Positions 42,296 through 53,780 of a stretch of DNA of 64,000 bases are shown here, in pieces. Below the pieces are notes generated by a model. It had not been told where the DNA came from. It did not search any database and saw only the letters and a list, made by a program, of their open reading frames with translations. The DNA lies in assembly GCA_958299035.1 (NCBI GenBank), contig CATQJL010000223.1:77393600-77457599 (forward strand), read 5' to 3'. The position numbers were made by a program, and so were the translations under genes. Each line of letters starts with the position of its first letter. The first letter of the stretch is position 1. The DNA is from Cylicocyclus nassatus (Eukaryota > Nematoda > Chromadorea > Rhabditida > Strongylidae).

Positions 42296-44451
42296 CAGCC
42301 GTACGGATCTGATTGCGAGAGCCGATGACTTACAACAATCTATGTGGCAGCGTCCAGACAAGCTCATTTTTCCTTTTGCTTCTTCTCTCATAAACAACTT
42401 CCAGCTTTACATGCGCCGCACTCGTGTTGGTATGCTAATGCTTTGGTAGTAGTGGGTTCCGTCTTCCGTCAAAAAATTGTGCTACAAAGACTTCTTCTGT
42501 TGAATAGCCCCTACTTTAGAACGAAAGAAACAACCGACACTAGAAACTTTGAACGCATATATGACTGATACCTGCGGAAATAGAAGTTAACCATTTCCAT
42601 CTGTCTCATTCCTAAAGTTTTAATCCATGGGCTTCCGTCTTGCTAGATTCTCTGGCTACGTACCCTCGCTTGTGTTTCAACATTTGGACTAGTTTCCCTG
42701 ATGGAAGCTACAAGATGCTACTCTCGATGTTTAGCTGCCGCGCAAAAGGGATTACATAATCGAAACAGACTGCGACGATATTTCTTGAATGTGCAGGGTA
42801 GCCCTTGTATGGGACTTGTACAGGGAGCTGCACAAAGATTAGAGGACATTTTCGTTAATAACCATATTAATAAGAATACTAAGAGGGATGCTGCTAAGTT
42901 TTTAAGTGATATCCGGTCGAATGTATGACCTATGCCAAGTGCCACATTGCCATCACGTCTATGAATTATTCGGCACTCACCAAACGGGCATACTTTCCAG
43001 GGTCTTGTGTTTCACTTGGCAAATCTGCAGTAAAGATACGCCTGAAATATAATGCACTGGCTGCCTTTGCGTATGGTGTGCTGTGTTCTTCGAGTAATTC
43101 GAGTAAAATCTGTTGTTCGCTATCCAACACTGGTTCGCTTGACGGCTCCTCGCTCGGTGAAGTCTGAAACTCTCAACAGCTATCAAGCGACGGCATCCTA
43201 CTAAACCAACATCCATCGTAGCGTAATCCTCCATGACGGTCGAGTAGAGATCACAGATTGACAACTGCTCTTATGCTTTCTGTCTTTTATATGCTCGGTT
43301 ATCTGGACATCTGCATGAAAAATGCAATCGTAAACAATGACTTAGAGTAGCTCATTATAGAGGAGAGATACTTAGACCAAGCTTCGTAGCCCCCCCTCCC
43401 CTCTCAATGCAGTTACTCTCGTTGCCCTTTAAACCCTTCCCCTTGTCATCTATTTCTGGAAAGCCACTGTGAAGGTATGGATGGTGTAGAGAGACTCCAC
43501 CTTTGAGCCGTATGCACGTACATCTTCGCAAGAGGGGAGTAGATCTGAGAGTCTCTAGTTGAGAGGGGACGCGTCATATTTCGTTACCCTATATATTTTT
43601 CTTCTTCTTTCTCCATCTAGCTTATGAAGGGAACTCATACCCTGATACCTGCGCATAATAGGTGCCATGTTACTGCTATACAAGATTAGATTTCACTAGT
43701 TTTTGCCCTTAAAGCCATTTATCTTCCTGAAAACTCAATGAAAAGCTGTAAAATTGTACTGAGGACTTACTGCGGCACTGCTAAGCATGTTTTGATGGAA
43801 AAAATGGAATTTGAAGATGGTGAATTTTTCGATATTATGAATTTTTTGATAATCCCTAGCTCGCGAGCACTGGTTATGATCCGTAGGATGACATATAATT
43901 AGTCCATCGTTTCAAAAACCAGTTAATTCTAGGAAAAATTTCAAGGCGACAAAAACAGCATTTGCTATGGCAAAGACAAGGTGATGCACATAAAGGCGAC
44001 TTCTGCACGGTAGGGAAGAATTAAATACACTGTTTAATCAGAAAGTTATTGCTTTATCAGAATACTTCTTTGATACGAGAGACGGAAGATTTCCCCCTGA
44101 GACTGCTAATATTTTTTCAAAATTTCTTGCACCGTATACCTGCCTCTCTAAGCAGGAACACCAATCCACGAGACGAAGAAATCAACACATACTAAATACC
44201 GTAAATCAAAAGAGCATTTTTGCACGACGTGAATCATTCCGCGACTACTGCGCTTTTAGTTAGGTCACGGTGATGGGCAGACAAAACGGCAACATCCCTT
44301 GACTAAAATCACATATGCCCAAATGCATGAGAGTGCCTGCTAAGGAAGCGGCTCTTTAGAGGTACTGTCCACTGTAACTGAGGGTGATAGACAGCCTGGC
44401 CCCTAACTAAATCATCGCCCAGGTCTTCCTGTAAAAGATGATTCCACGCAA
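42296..44451. other. No gene recognised
   Basis: There are short frames only. One on the plus strand at 42,701-42,928 (75 codons, phrase GLVQGAAQRLEDIF) has protein-like composition, but I found no splice partners and do not recognise it. A C run occurs at 43,389-43,396. No RNA gene. Confidence 0.35.
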
Positions 44452-44645
44452 AGGAAAACGCTCCAGACGGTAGAAGCGGTCATGCTGGCTCCGCCTTTCG
44501 GAATGGACTTCAATGTATCCAGAACTGTGATCGGTCCGCCTTCATTACAATTAGCGCGTCTGTGACTTTTTTATCCCCTGAAACCCAACGCTAAACTTGT
44601 GTCTTCAGACTATCCACTGCTTCTACCGTCTGAAGAGTTTTCTCA
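44452..44645. repeat. Short inverted-repeat element
   Basis: AAACGCTCCAGACGGTAGAAGC at the left is inverted with few changes at the right (GCTTCTACCGTCTGAAGAGTTT). About 190 bp. The spacer is GC-rich. Borders are approximate. Confidence 0.5.
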
Positions 44646-45387
44646 TTGTGAATTTATCCTTTGCGACAAGACTTCGGCGGTTGTTTAGTCAGAGCCCCGC
44701 TATTATGTGGCCTCATGCCACCCGCAATTTGAGTGGGCGGTGCCCTTGAGATTTTTCCACGCTGACTGGTTTGGTGCGATGCGTGAATCTGTATTTTTCT
44801 GCATCCACTCTCTTTCGGTATAAACTTTCATGTTGCCAAAAATCATCTTTCAATGAAAAAGATCCATAGCATGTTGCTTCAGTCGGCAAGAGAGGCAATG
44901 CTCTCTCAGTTTCATGTGTATACTACACACGCTGTTCAAGTTTGCATGTTCAGAATTCGTTCTCGAGCTTTCGCTCCTAGCTTGGTAGTTGCCATTATCA
45001 TTGTCAGCTTGTTACCATCGTTATGTCACTACCACTGCTCAATGCCAAGTTCTTACCATTGGTACTCGGCTTCGACATAAGTGTATGATCGCCTTCCTAA
45101 GCTTATACTTTAGTTCGCGTTCCCACTAGCTGACAATTATGAATGTCCTCCCCTTTGTAGAAGGCAGCCGGCACGATCGCAAGCTTGAATGTTATTAAGC
45201 TGGAAACTAAGTTTTGCAACTACTTCCATAACTTTCTTCTTTTTTCATCATGGCGCACTCAAGTTTTGCCACTATGTGGACTATGACGTAAACTACAAAA
45301 GCAGCTACACTCCTGCCAAATCCTGACGTCCCAGTCAGGATTACGTTAGGTACATGGTACAAAGAGAATTATTGTAATAACATTTTA
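44646..45387. other. No gene recognised
   Basis: Contains repeated short phrases (GTTACCATCGTT, TCACTACCACTGC) and short frames without motifs. Confidence 0.4.
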
Positions 45388-45616
45388 CGAATTTGGCTAA
45401 AACTTGGCATATTGATTTTATTTGACATGCTGATCACTAAAACAATACTAAAACTGCATGGTAAGAGCTTTTTGTAAGATTACTGTAGGTTTACGTTTTG
45501 TGGTTCCACCCTAATCAAGAAAAATAACTTTGATTCAACAAATGGTTCTGATATTCGTGTTTGTTAGGTCAAATAACCCCACTATGCGAAGTCTCGGCAA
45601 ATTTTGAGGTCTTGAC
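45388..45616. repeat. Foldback element (GGTCAAATAACCCC family), short copy
   Basis: Left AATTTGGCTAAAACTTGGC, ATTTGACATGCTGATCAC. Right GATATTCGTGTTTGTTAGG, TCAAATAACCCC, GTCTCGGCAAATT. These are inverted and related to the 16.2 and 20.75 kb elements. Includes the family's TACTGTAGGTTTACG phrase. Confidence 0.45.
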
Positions 45617-46396
45617 TCCCTATCATTGACATTCGCCCCCAGCAGTTCTGCGTACTGGGCTTGTCCAACTCTGTGAGAGCGTCAAACCTCGAATCCCTCT
45701 AATGTCACTTGTTTTCATTGAGTTAATTGAATTAACCTTTAGCAATAATTCACACACAATTTCGAATCATTTTGCATGGTCTAGGTCGTCTTCATTTTGG
45801 CTCAAAACCCCAAAAATTCTCGGAATTCAGCAGTTTTCAAGGAACGTTTCTAATTTTTCTTATTCGTTTTCAAACTTCTCGCAGTTTGTGCGCAGTTGTA
45901 GAGCGCATTACATTCTACACATTGCCAAAGTTTGAGTGCGCAATATTTAAAGAGAGTAAAATTATGAAGACGGCTGCAAAACTTAGTTTCAAACCTAGTT
46001 TGGAACCAATTATTCATTCAAAGCGAAATGTTACAAAGAAGAAACGGTTGCGTTGAACACCGACATCAATAGCTGAATCTTTAGACTCATAAGATTGTTG
46101 CTTTTACTGCTACCGCTGTACCACTATTGCAGCTTTTACTGTTAACCGTTTGTACCACTGTTTCGATGTTCCGCTTTTGATGACTGTTTGCCTTATTGCA
46201 ACCGCATTTTTCTGCCGCCGTTCCATCAACTCTTAACTTCAACTCCAGTAACTCTTTTCTAAAGTAAAAGAAATCAATGTCAAATGGCGTAGTTGGGAGG
46301 TGGAAATGTTTTTAACATTAGAATGATAAGAGAGTTTTCAGGGACATTTTAGATTAACCAAGAAGTTTGAAGTTTTCCGATAACAAACTCAAATTT
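45617..46396. other. No gene recognised
   Basis: Plus-strand frames at 45,702-46,056 overlap in two frames, Ser/Phe/Lys-rich, with no family motif. The rest is simple T-rich sequence with CTGTTTGCC-like repeats. Confidence 0.35.
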
Positions 46397-47047
46397 CTTA
46401 CAAGGAAAGGATACTTAGTCGAAAGTACCAATCCAAATGAGACATATATCATCTTAAAGCGCTTGGAACGCTAATTCCAAATCTATAATTTCTAACTGCG
46501 GAGCGGTTTTGTGGAAGGAGTTATGAAGGGTGTTTCCATCCGGAATTGAGGCGCCCTTCAGCAGGTCTCCTTCATATCTCTGCTCTGCAGAGAAGTGCCA
46601 ACTAGCCTAGTGGTAAGTGACTTGCTTGATAAGGAAGGAGTCGAAGTTTCAATCCCTTCGCATGCAAGCTCATCGCAATTTTCGCAAAATTGAGCTTCTG
46701 AATGGCTTTGGAGCCATAATAGAATTTTTGATGATATTGATCCTAATCGAAATTAGAAATGTTAGAGAACCAAGTAATGTGAGTATTGTAATCCTTATTG
46801 TAGTCTTCATTCAAGTTGCTTACCACTATGCCAGTCGACACCTTTTTGTGTTTCTATAGTGCTCGTAGGCAAGAGCCGACATCTGAAGGGGGCCTCAATC
46901 CCAAAGGGAAACACCCCTCATAACTCCTTCTACAAAACCGCTCCGCAGCTAGAAACTATAGATTTGGAATCAACGTTTTAAGCGCTTTAAGATGATATGT
47001 CTCTCATCGGGAGTGGTGCTTTCGACTAGGTATCCTCTCCTTGTTAG
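46397..47047. mobile_element. CTTACAAGG-type element, copy E, with an extra insert
   Basis: Ends CTTACAAGGAAAGGATACTT then AGTCGAAAG, and inverted CTTTCGACT then AGGTATCCTCTCCTTGTTAG. Inner arms ATCATCTTAAAGCGCTT / AAGCGCTTTAAGATGAT and GGAGTTATGAAGGGTGTTTCC / GGAAACACCCCTCATAACTCC are also inverted. Roughly 270 bp between these inner arms begins with a tRNA-like module and may be a separate insertion. Confidence 0.65.
46598..46669 (+). repeat. tRNA-like module (possible SINE head)
   Basis: TAGCCTAGTGGT fits the Pol III A box and GTTTCAATCCC is close to the B box, about 35 bases apart. A T-arm-like CGAAG…CTTCG surrounds the latter. The acceptor ends do not pair, so it is not a working tRNA. 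It could be the head of a SINE inserted into the element at 46,397-47,047. Confidence 0.35.
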
Positions 47048-47471
47048 ATGCTTGAAAACAAATCATGGTTTTTTGATTATCCGCTTCAATAATAATTGTT
47101 TGCAAGCCCAGTATTTCATGAAATTTTTAATGTAACTCTTCTGAAATTGCTCTATTGTATACCACAGTAAGCCATTATGTGATCACATGCGCCTTGCAGT
47201 GCACTGGGTGCATCGGCCCATTGGTTCGCTGGTAGCTAAAAAATATACGGGAAGCCTATAACTAAAGCTAAATGCTTCGCAACATTTTTTCCGATAAAGG
47301 CTTGGTTGTTTGACAAAGAAGAAAAATTAGAACTTTCTGCGACTGCGCTATCTTGAGTGCCGTGCTGTCCAATTTTTATGTGCTCTTATAGCGCTCGAAA
47401 GTAGATTTTGAATTAGCTAGATTACGGACTCAAAAATCTGTGTTTACATGTGATAAGCACGTACTCTGGTA
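47048..47471. other. No gene recognised
   Basis: AT-rich sequence with no conserved frame or clear repeat end. Confidence 0.4.
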
Positions 47472-48655
47472 ACCTTCACTTTAAGGGCTATGGGGGGACA
47501 CAACCTTCACCTGAAAAAAAAATAGAAGTCATCCGTCGCCCCGGATGTTATAATCCTAACTATAAAACGAATGTTAGTAAAGCAAATATAGGGGATAATA
47601 TCTTTGGTTTATCTCAGCGAAATCGAGAATTTGCGTTTTCATAGCCTTTTTTACTTTATAAAAAAAGATTTCTGTGGGATTTTCGCCAGAATTCGATACA
47701 AAATTTCTCAGTTATCCTTTCATTTGAACAAAATCGAGTTTCAGAAGTTTAGGAAAGCTATTGGAGTTGAATAAAAGCGAGAAACTGCGTTTAAATTTTG
47801 CGCAAAAAGCCGCGCAAGAAAACGCCGGTCTATACTGTTAATGAGCGATTTTCAAAGCTTGGGACATTGTCAGTTCTCCTCGCCGTGTCATGACGATCAG
47901 AATAATATATAATGTTGAAGGGTTTCGTTGAGGCCCCGCGGAGATCTACGACCAGAGCCAAATTCCGCGTCGGCTCTGGTCTGGCTCCGCTGCTCGTCTG
48001 CGTCTCCGTCTCGTCTGCGCACTACCTCGCTACCCCAAACGCGGGGCGCGGGGCATTTGGCTCTGGTACCCCTTTCTTCGCTGTTTCGAACCCAATTTTA
48101 GCAAGCTATATATCATTTTGAAGCTCTTGATCTCTATTTTCACGCTGACAACGTCCCAGAACCATTTTTTGATTTGATCGAAAAATCCGGCAGAAACCTT
48201 GTTCTCGAAAATCTCTTGTTTTTCTCCTAGTTTAACTATTTTCACGCGGTTTTTCGTGCATTCTATAGATCTTGCTTCTGTTCATAATGCAGACAACCAC
48301 CCAGCCCTTATCTCTTCGATTATGGTGAAATTTTTCGTGAAAAATCGCAAAAAGTGCGTTTTTCTTCATCTTACTCTATTTCAGTGCTTTCGCATCGATT
48401 TTTTTTCCAGCTTGGGCGATTATTGCTCAGAACAATAAGCACAACAATCCAGACAACGTCCCAGAAAACAGGAACGTCATTGCGGGGGTAAAAATTTAAA
48501 GGACACACCAAAAACCAAAACCATGTTGCGAATTGCTGGTCCTGGAGCGAAAACTTGCACTCCGAAAAGCCGCCAAATGAAAGATTTTCTCTGATCTTCT
48601 CTAAACAACCTTCACCATTTATGACGTTAGATGTTCAAACAACCTTCACTTTTGA
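47472..48655. repeat. Palindromic element flanked by paired ACCTTCAC motifs
   Basis: Two ACCTTCAC motifs lie at the left (47,472 and 47,503) and two at the right (48,608 and 48,642), all in plus orientation, as in the 32.6-34.5 kb element. The core has a GC-rich centre in which CCAGAGCCAAATTCCGCG (47,953-47,970) is answered by ATTTGGCTCTGG (48,055-48,066). AT-rich arms contain AAAATCGAGTTTC and TTTTGATTTGATCG type sequence. No protein is encoded. Confidence 0.5.
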
Positions 48656-49439
48656 CGCCCTGTCTCTAGAGTATCGAAGGTATGTGGTTAACCGAAATTG
48701 ATAAAAAAAGTTTACAGAATGTATACGTGAAGTACTCGAAACTCGCGTGCTCTTTCGTATACAAATAGTAAATGGCGCTTTCGGTTACTCGTACAACAAT
48801 GTAAACAAGAATTGGATCTATTGTGGATTCCAATATGATCCTCGAACTCGATGAGGCAGTTTTGTATGTGCATTTCGAATCGACCATTGTCCATATCCTG
48901 CGTCTGTGATCAGAAAAATGAAAGGAAAATTTTGAGATGTTTTTGAATATAAATAGAGAGTATACAATATATACTTTGAAACAGTAGTATACACCTTGCA
49001 ATTTGTAGTTTTCTTTTGCAAGACCAACACGAGATTGTCTTAGCTGAACTTAGCGTATGTGTGTGCAGGAAGTTCTTTCAAACGATTCTTATCAAAATCT
49101 CTAAAAAGATTTATATCCTGCCAAGGTGACCGGCAAAAACCTTCGCGCTTTTTGGTTTTCATTCGCCTATTAGCGCTGCTGGTTACAAATGGTGATCAGT
49201 GACTTTTGTGCTTTCTCCAAAAACAGTGTAAATGTAATGTTATTATCAAGGATTTGTGATGCTTCAAAGTGAAACTTGCGAAGCACGTGTTTATTGTATT
49301 GGTACACTAACCCAATGATTTATGCAATAAAGATTATTTTTCTTACAAATCGTGCCATCAGTAGAAGAAGTGGTCAAGATGAGATATTCGGTAAACGCTT
49401 GCAAGCACATACTAAAATGTCATAGCAGTACCAGTTACT
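48656..49439. other. No gene recognised
   Basis: Two overlapping minus-strand frames (48,666-49,001) occur after an acceptor-like CTGATCACAGACGCAG. One has protein-like composition (NGRFEMHIQNCLIEFEDHIG) but no recognisable family and no partner exon. Confidence 0.3.
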
Positions 49440-49610
49440 TTGGGAAATTCAAAATTTTTTCGAATATTCGAATATCGAATAATATTCAAAAATTGAAAAG
49501 TATTCGACTATCGAATATTAATCGAAATCTCAAATTTTCTAATATTCAAATTTTCGAATCATTTGCATTTCAATGATTCGTTCAATAATCGAATTTGATT
49601 CGGTCCATAG
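49440..49610. repeat. Dense cluster of TTCGAATA / ATTCGA motifs
   Basis: Within about 170 bases the palindromic hexamer TTCGAA and its variants (TCGAATATT, ATTCGAATATCGAATA) recur more than a dozen times on both strands. The sequence is very AT-rich and highly self-complementary. It could be a degenerate satellite or a subterminal motif array of a lost element. Confidence 0.5.
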
Positions 49611-49774
49611 TACCAGTCCTTTTAAAAAATCATGCCAGTGAAGCTGTTTTACTGTGTGGTGTACATCGCGTCAAAAAGTCCTTCTATAGCGCCAGCACGG
49701 CTGAATCAATGGCCCGTAGTAAACACCCATCAGGGCATCTCTCTTGAACCGGACCGGGATTGATCTCATCGCTC

Positions 49775-50234
49775 CTCACAAGGGAATGGTCAGAAATCGA
49801 AGTGGCCATTCCAGACAAGCTGCGTAGCGTTAGATGCAGCATGAAGCGCTGACTCTAAATCTGTCTTCTTTATCTGCTTATCGCTTTTCTGGACGAAGTT
49901 ATAAGCCATTAAAGACCATTATTTTGCTTAGAAATTATGCGTGAACTTGAAAATTTAGCCGTATAGAGCCTCGTTCGCCTCAATGCTGGGCCAAAACATG
50001 CAGCTAACTTACTTAAAATGTTTGAAGCCAGAAGCTGAGCTAAAAGTGCAACAATGTGCTCAATTTCGCTGTTTTCATGTATGATTTTTTCACAATAAAA
50101 CCGCTTGTAGCTTCGTCCACAGAAGCGGGAAGCAGATAAGGAAGACAGACTCGAAGTCAGCGTTTTATACTGCATCGAATGATATACAGCTTGCTTGGTT
50201 TGGCCACTTCGACTTCTGACCATTCCCTTGTCAG
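49775..50234. mobile_element. CTTACAAGG-type element, copy F
   Basis: Ends CTCACAAGGGAATGGTCAGAA, ATCGAAGTGGCC and inverted GGCCACTTCGACTT, CTGACCATTCCCTTGTCAG. 460 bp. Contains GCAGATAAGGAAGACAGACT near the right end, and an inverse version GTCTTCTTTATCTGCTT near the left. No coding capacity. Confidence 0.7.
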
Positions 50235-51430
50235 CACACTGCCAGGGGAGCGATTGATTTGGAGCAGATCACTGACTGAACATTCGCGTTTTTAAAAATG
50301 GAACGTATTTGCCATTCGTGCATTAGTAGTCAAATGGATAAGACTAATGCATATCAAGCGTAGTGCCATGGTACGGGTGCGGCTAGCGACACCGTTTTTG
50401 CTACTTGGCCTGGCGATCTTTGACAGCGGCCGCTGTCAAAAAAATCGATGATAGCCGCTATCAGAGATTTCGCCTCGCAAATAACAAGATAAAACAATAA
50501 CACACTATTTTGGCAATCATACGAGAAATAAATACATTTAGCGAAAAATGAATAGAAAGGTAAATTTATCTTTTTGTTATCTGAAGCGATTCTTTGAGAA
50601 AAACGAGCAACAACTGCAAGAAAAATGCAAAAAAACCTTTTTTTTCATTTCGTCGCGCAATCAGCTGTTCATCGATCCTCACTCACTTGGGCGCCCGAAA
50701 TTGTGCAGTTTTGGGAGTTTTGCACCGCAAAAGAACGTTAGCTGCGATGTTTCGTAAGTAACTCGGGAGCAACCTACGGAGGTTTTCTCTGTACTCTCCT
50801 CTTTAGCACAGTATTTACCTTATGTCATCGCCCGGCTCATCTCCGATGACTCGGTCGGGAGCTGATCTCCCTGCCGGGATTCATCTGAAGCTCACCTTGC
50901 ATACTTACACCACGGAAAAGTGGGCATCCTCATCTCACCCGACAAAGCCTCATATGAGGGCCTCAGGGGAAGTCATCTCCCGTGACCGAGCTTTACTACG
51001 GGTCAATGTGTTACTATTTGGGCGATGAGGATTCAAATGCCTCCTAAAGACGATAAGATTGACGTTAAGTGACTGCTAAGTTTCTTATGATTGCGCAATA
51101 TAAAGCGTGAGTTCCAGAATTTTCATGAGCCTACTGTGATTGAACCACGCACAGTTCAAAAAAGAATCTCTTGCTGTGCTATGGAGATTATATCTAGTTT
51201 TCAACCTAGGCGCTAATTGCATGTTTACGTTTTGCGTCCTTAATGTTATATTTTCCAGTGTTGAAATACCGCAGATTTATGTCGCCATATCGATCTATGC
51301 CTTTCATCCAGCGTTTTTTAGCTGCAGCAAATGCACTACAAACATTGCGCGCTGTTCATCAAAGCTTTCGAGTTGAAGGGAATATTCTCACAGTTGCTCG
51401 TGGACTTAGCGTGTTAAATTTGTTTGAAAA
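50235..51430. other. No gene; one small inverted repeat
   Basis: At about 50,848-50,990 CTCGGTCGGGAGCTGATCTCC is answered by GGGGAAGTCATCTCCCGTGACCGAG-like sequence, a small foldback. Plus-strand frames near 51,140-51,376 look hydrophobic but have no motif. Nothing else can be supported. Confidence 0.4.
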
Positions 51431-51432
51431 TA

Positions 51433-52261
51433 TTAGGTTGTGTAGAAATAATATCCGCTTTGCAAAGTCTTATTTTGAAAGGCTATAACTTTGTCCACTC
51501 TTCATATTTTTGTATGCAATCAAGCCCTCAGAAGCAGCAAACCTTTCGTAACCCAACGCGTACCTGCATATACTGATAGTCTTTTGAAAACCTCGTGTTT
51601 GAAAGTTTACAAATTCCTTCAAGCCAGTAACAAACGTTTGTGTAGAAAGAACTTCAACGAAAGGACCTGAGAAAAGAAAAGATAAAGATCCGAAATAGTT
51701 CACTTTTTCGGGCTTTTTTGTGTTAGGCCAGAAGGCCCCAAACTATAAAATTTTGGAACTCTTCATGCACTAAATAGCTAAGTTTTCCTGCAAAAATTGT
51801 AGGCAAGAAGTCCTGACTCAAGCATACAGAAATAAGCGAAACTTCGGCGACTGCCTAAATCAGGAAAATTTTTCAGCCCATAGAGTGTCATGCAGCGAGC
51901 ATCTATTTTAAGGCTTCGATTTCTCAGTCCAGAGATATTCGAACAATTTATTCAGACATGCAATAGGTAAACAATATTCATCCTACAGTAGCTATATTTT
52001 CAAAAGAATTCGTTCATTTGCGCGTGAGTTGTGGTCAAGGAATTAAAGCAACGAAATTTCGACTTTGAAATGCAGCTGTGCGAGATGCTGGTGGAATTCT
52101 TACGAGATAGAAGCTTAAATTTACAACTCTTAGAAAGTACATGATGAAAGCTTTTTGAAGATCGTAGAATGTAGAATCTATATCGAAGAAAAAATTTAGA
52201 GCAAAAAAGTTTTTCGGAAAGCAGGCCTAGAAAAGCGGACATTATTTTTGCAACAGCTCAA
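51433..52261. mobile_element. Mariner-like non-autonomous element (829 bp)
   Basis: The left end TTAGGTTGTGTAGAAATAAT, ATCCGCTTT and right end (read inward) TTGAGCTGTTGCAAAAATAA, TGTCCGCTTTTC are diverged copies of the mariner terminus at 18,926. Flanks are TA on both sides (51,431-51,432 and 52,262-52,263). Only the ends are inverted; the interior is not a palindrome. Interior frames have no transposase motif, so this is a deleted or MITE-like copy. Confidence 0.6.
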
Positions 52262-52702
52262 TAGTAATGGCTTCTTGCAAGTGACATTTCCCTTGCATGA
52301 TTGAAGAATGATTTTGCATGTCCACAAACCCAATATTGGTTTCTACTTTTCGCAGATTCCAGAACAAACTAACAGAAAAATGCATTCTGATAGAACCCCT
52401 GTCAATGTGCTTCAAGTAAAACGAATAGACTAAACTTAGTTTACTTTGAGGTGTGAAAAGAATTATATGACTATACAAGCTACAGTCGTAGCTGTAATAC
52501 CAATTGTTTTACCAAATTTCCTTGAAGCACGGAGTTATCCAACGCTTTCTTTGCAGTATTAGATTGTTATATAAACTTTGCAACGCTTTCTTTGCCTTCG
52601 TCTAAAAGCTTTAGAAAAGTTGTAAACCTCATATTTGTCACATATGGGAAAGAAATAAATTATATATTGATATCATTTTCAAATGGTGACTTTATAATTA
52701 TA
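52262..52702. other. No gene recognised
   Basis: AT-rich sequence with a direct repeat (GCAACGCTTTCTTTGC at 52,580-52,595 and a partial copy CCAACGCTTTCTTTGC 40 bases earlier). Nothing else. Confidence 0.4.
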
Positions 52703-53208
52703 CTAGCTGGCTTACCCGGCTCCGCCGTATGTTCCGAATAGAAAATTCCATTTCTCAACCGATCCGGACCAAACTTGGCAACATACACTTCGGGCCCCGG
52801 CGGGTGCCACAGTCTACTTTTCGTTATCGATCGATGTCGATTTTATCGATTTTTTTGCAAAATTTGAGCTAGGGGGCTGGAATTTGGCAGGGGGGTGTAA
52901 TCGAGCATGCTGATCACCCCCACAGGGGTGATCAGCATGCTCGATTACCCCCCTGTGCCAACTCCCAGCCCTGTAGCTCAAATTTTGCAAAAAATCGATA
53001 AAATCAATATCGATCGATGACGAAAAGTAGCCTATGACACCCGCCGGGGCCCGAAGTGTATGTGTGTCAAGTTTGGTCCCGATCGGTTCAGAAATGGAAT
53101 TTTCTATTCAGAACATACGTACAGACAGACAGACAGACATACAGACAGACATACAGACAGACATACAGACAGACAGACAAACAGACATTCAGCTTTATAT
53201 ATAAGATA
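52703..53208 (+). mobile_element. TAGCTGG foldback element with CAGA tail, copy 1
   Basis: It starts CTAGCTGGCTTACCCGGCTC and continues with an arm containing GAATAGAAAATTCCATTTCT and CGTTATCGATCGATGTCGAT. It turns around GATCACCCCCACAGGGGTGATC and repeats the arm inverted to GGAATTTTCTATTC, then a tract of ACAGACAGACAT, then CTTTATATATAAGATA. The other good copy is 61,120-61,618; a broken one is at 1,612. The tail and lack of matching ends make it unlike a classic MITE. Confidence 0.7.
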
Positions 53209-53712
53209 ATTGTACTTCGCCTTCATTTTTTCATTAGATTCTATAAAATCCCTCACTCTTCTTCATCCTGCTTTTTTATGAGCTTTTAGGAGCACTAGTA
53301 GTAAAGTAGGACATTTTGAAACTCAAGCCTTTTATAATCGTAAGATGAAGTTTTGCCAAAACTAGTTCGGAAAATTTTCAGAAAACTCAATTACTGGAAT
53401 TTTCAGTTGTGTCGTATATAGGTGTGTCATTCATAAACCTTGACAAATGATTCGACTACAGTCTTAGCGCCTGCCAAAGACTTACAAGAGGGGTGTGGAG
53501 CGGAAGGCGACAATCCCTAATTTTGGGCCCATCAGAAACTCTCCTGTGTCAAAGGGGGGGGGGGAGGGCAGATACATTACTCGATGCCACAAGTAGAAAT
53601 CCGTGAAGGTTATTGAGAGGGATACACTGCCTCCATTTTGCGCCGATTATCGCCTTCCGAGCGTCCCCGTGCCAATTTACCGGCCCCGGAGAGTGGAGGG
53701 CTTGGTTGACCC

Positions 53713-53780
53713 AAGGGCGGAGATCGAACCTGTGTCCGATCTGGTCAGCGGCGCCTCACACCACTACGCCACTCGTCCCC
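53713..53780 (-). repeat. tRNA-like module (SINE-head candidate)
   Basis: On the minus strand GTGGCGTAGTGGT (A box) and GGTTCGATCTC (canonical B box) are about 31 bases apart, after GGGGACG. Acceptor and T stems do not pair properly, so a functional tRNA is unlikely. Downstream sequence on the same strand includes the part shared with 11,347-11,590, consistent with a dispersed tRNA-derived repeat. Confidence 0.45.

Noticed and set aside
45922..45945. ATTGCCAAAGTTTGAG, a second partial SL1 resemblance
   Set aside because: The 5' third does not match, the next bases are TG rather than GT, and no SL RNA fold follows.
46598..46669. A functional tRNA gene
   Set aside because: A and B boxes are present but acceptor stem ends do not pair and the anticodon arm is poor.
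53110..53190. A CRISPR-like array of regularly repeated CAGACAGACAT units
   Set aside because: This is a tetranucleotide-type microsatellite with no unique spacers, in a eukaryotic repeat element.
53713..53780. A functional tRNA gene on the minus strand
   Set aside because: Box elements are good but T and acceptor stems mispair; better seen as a tRNA-derived repeat.
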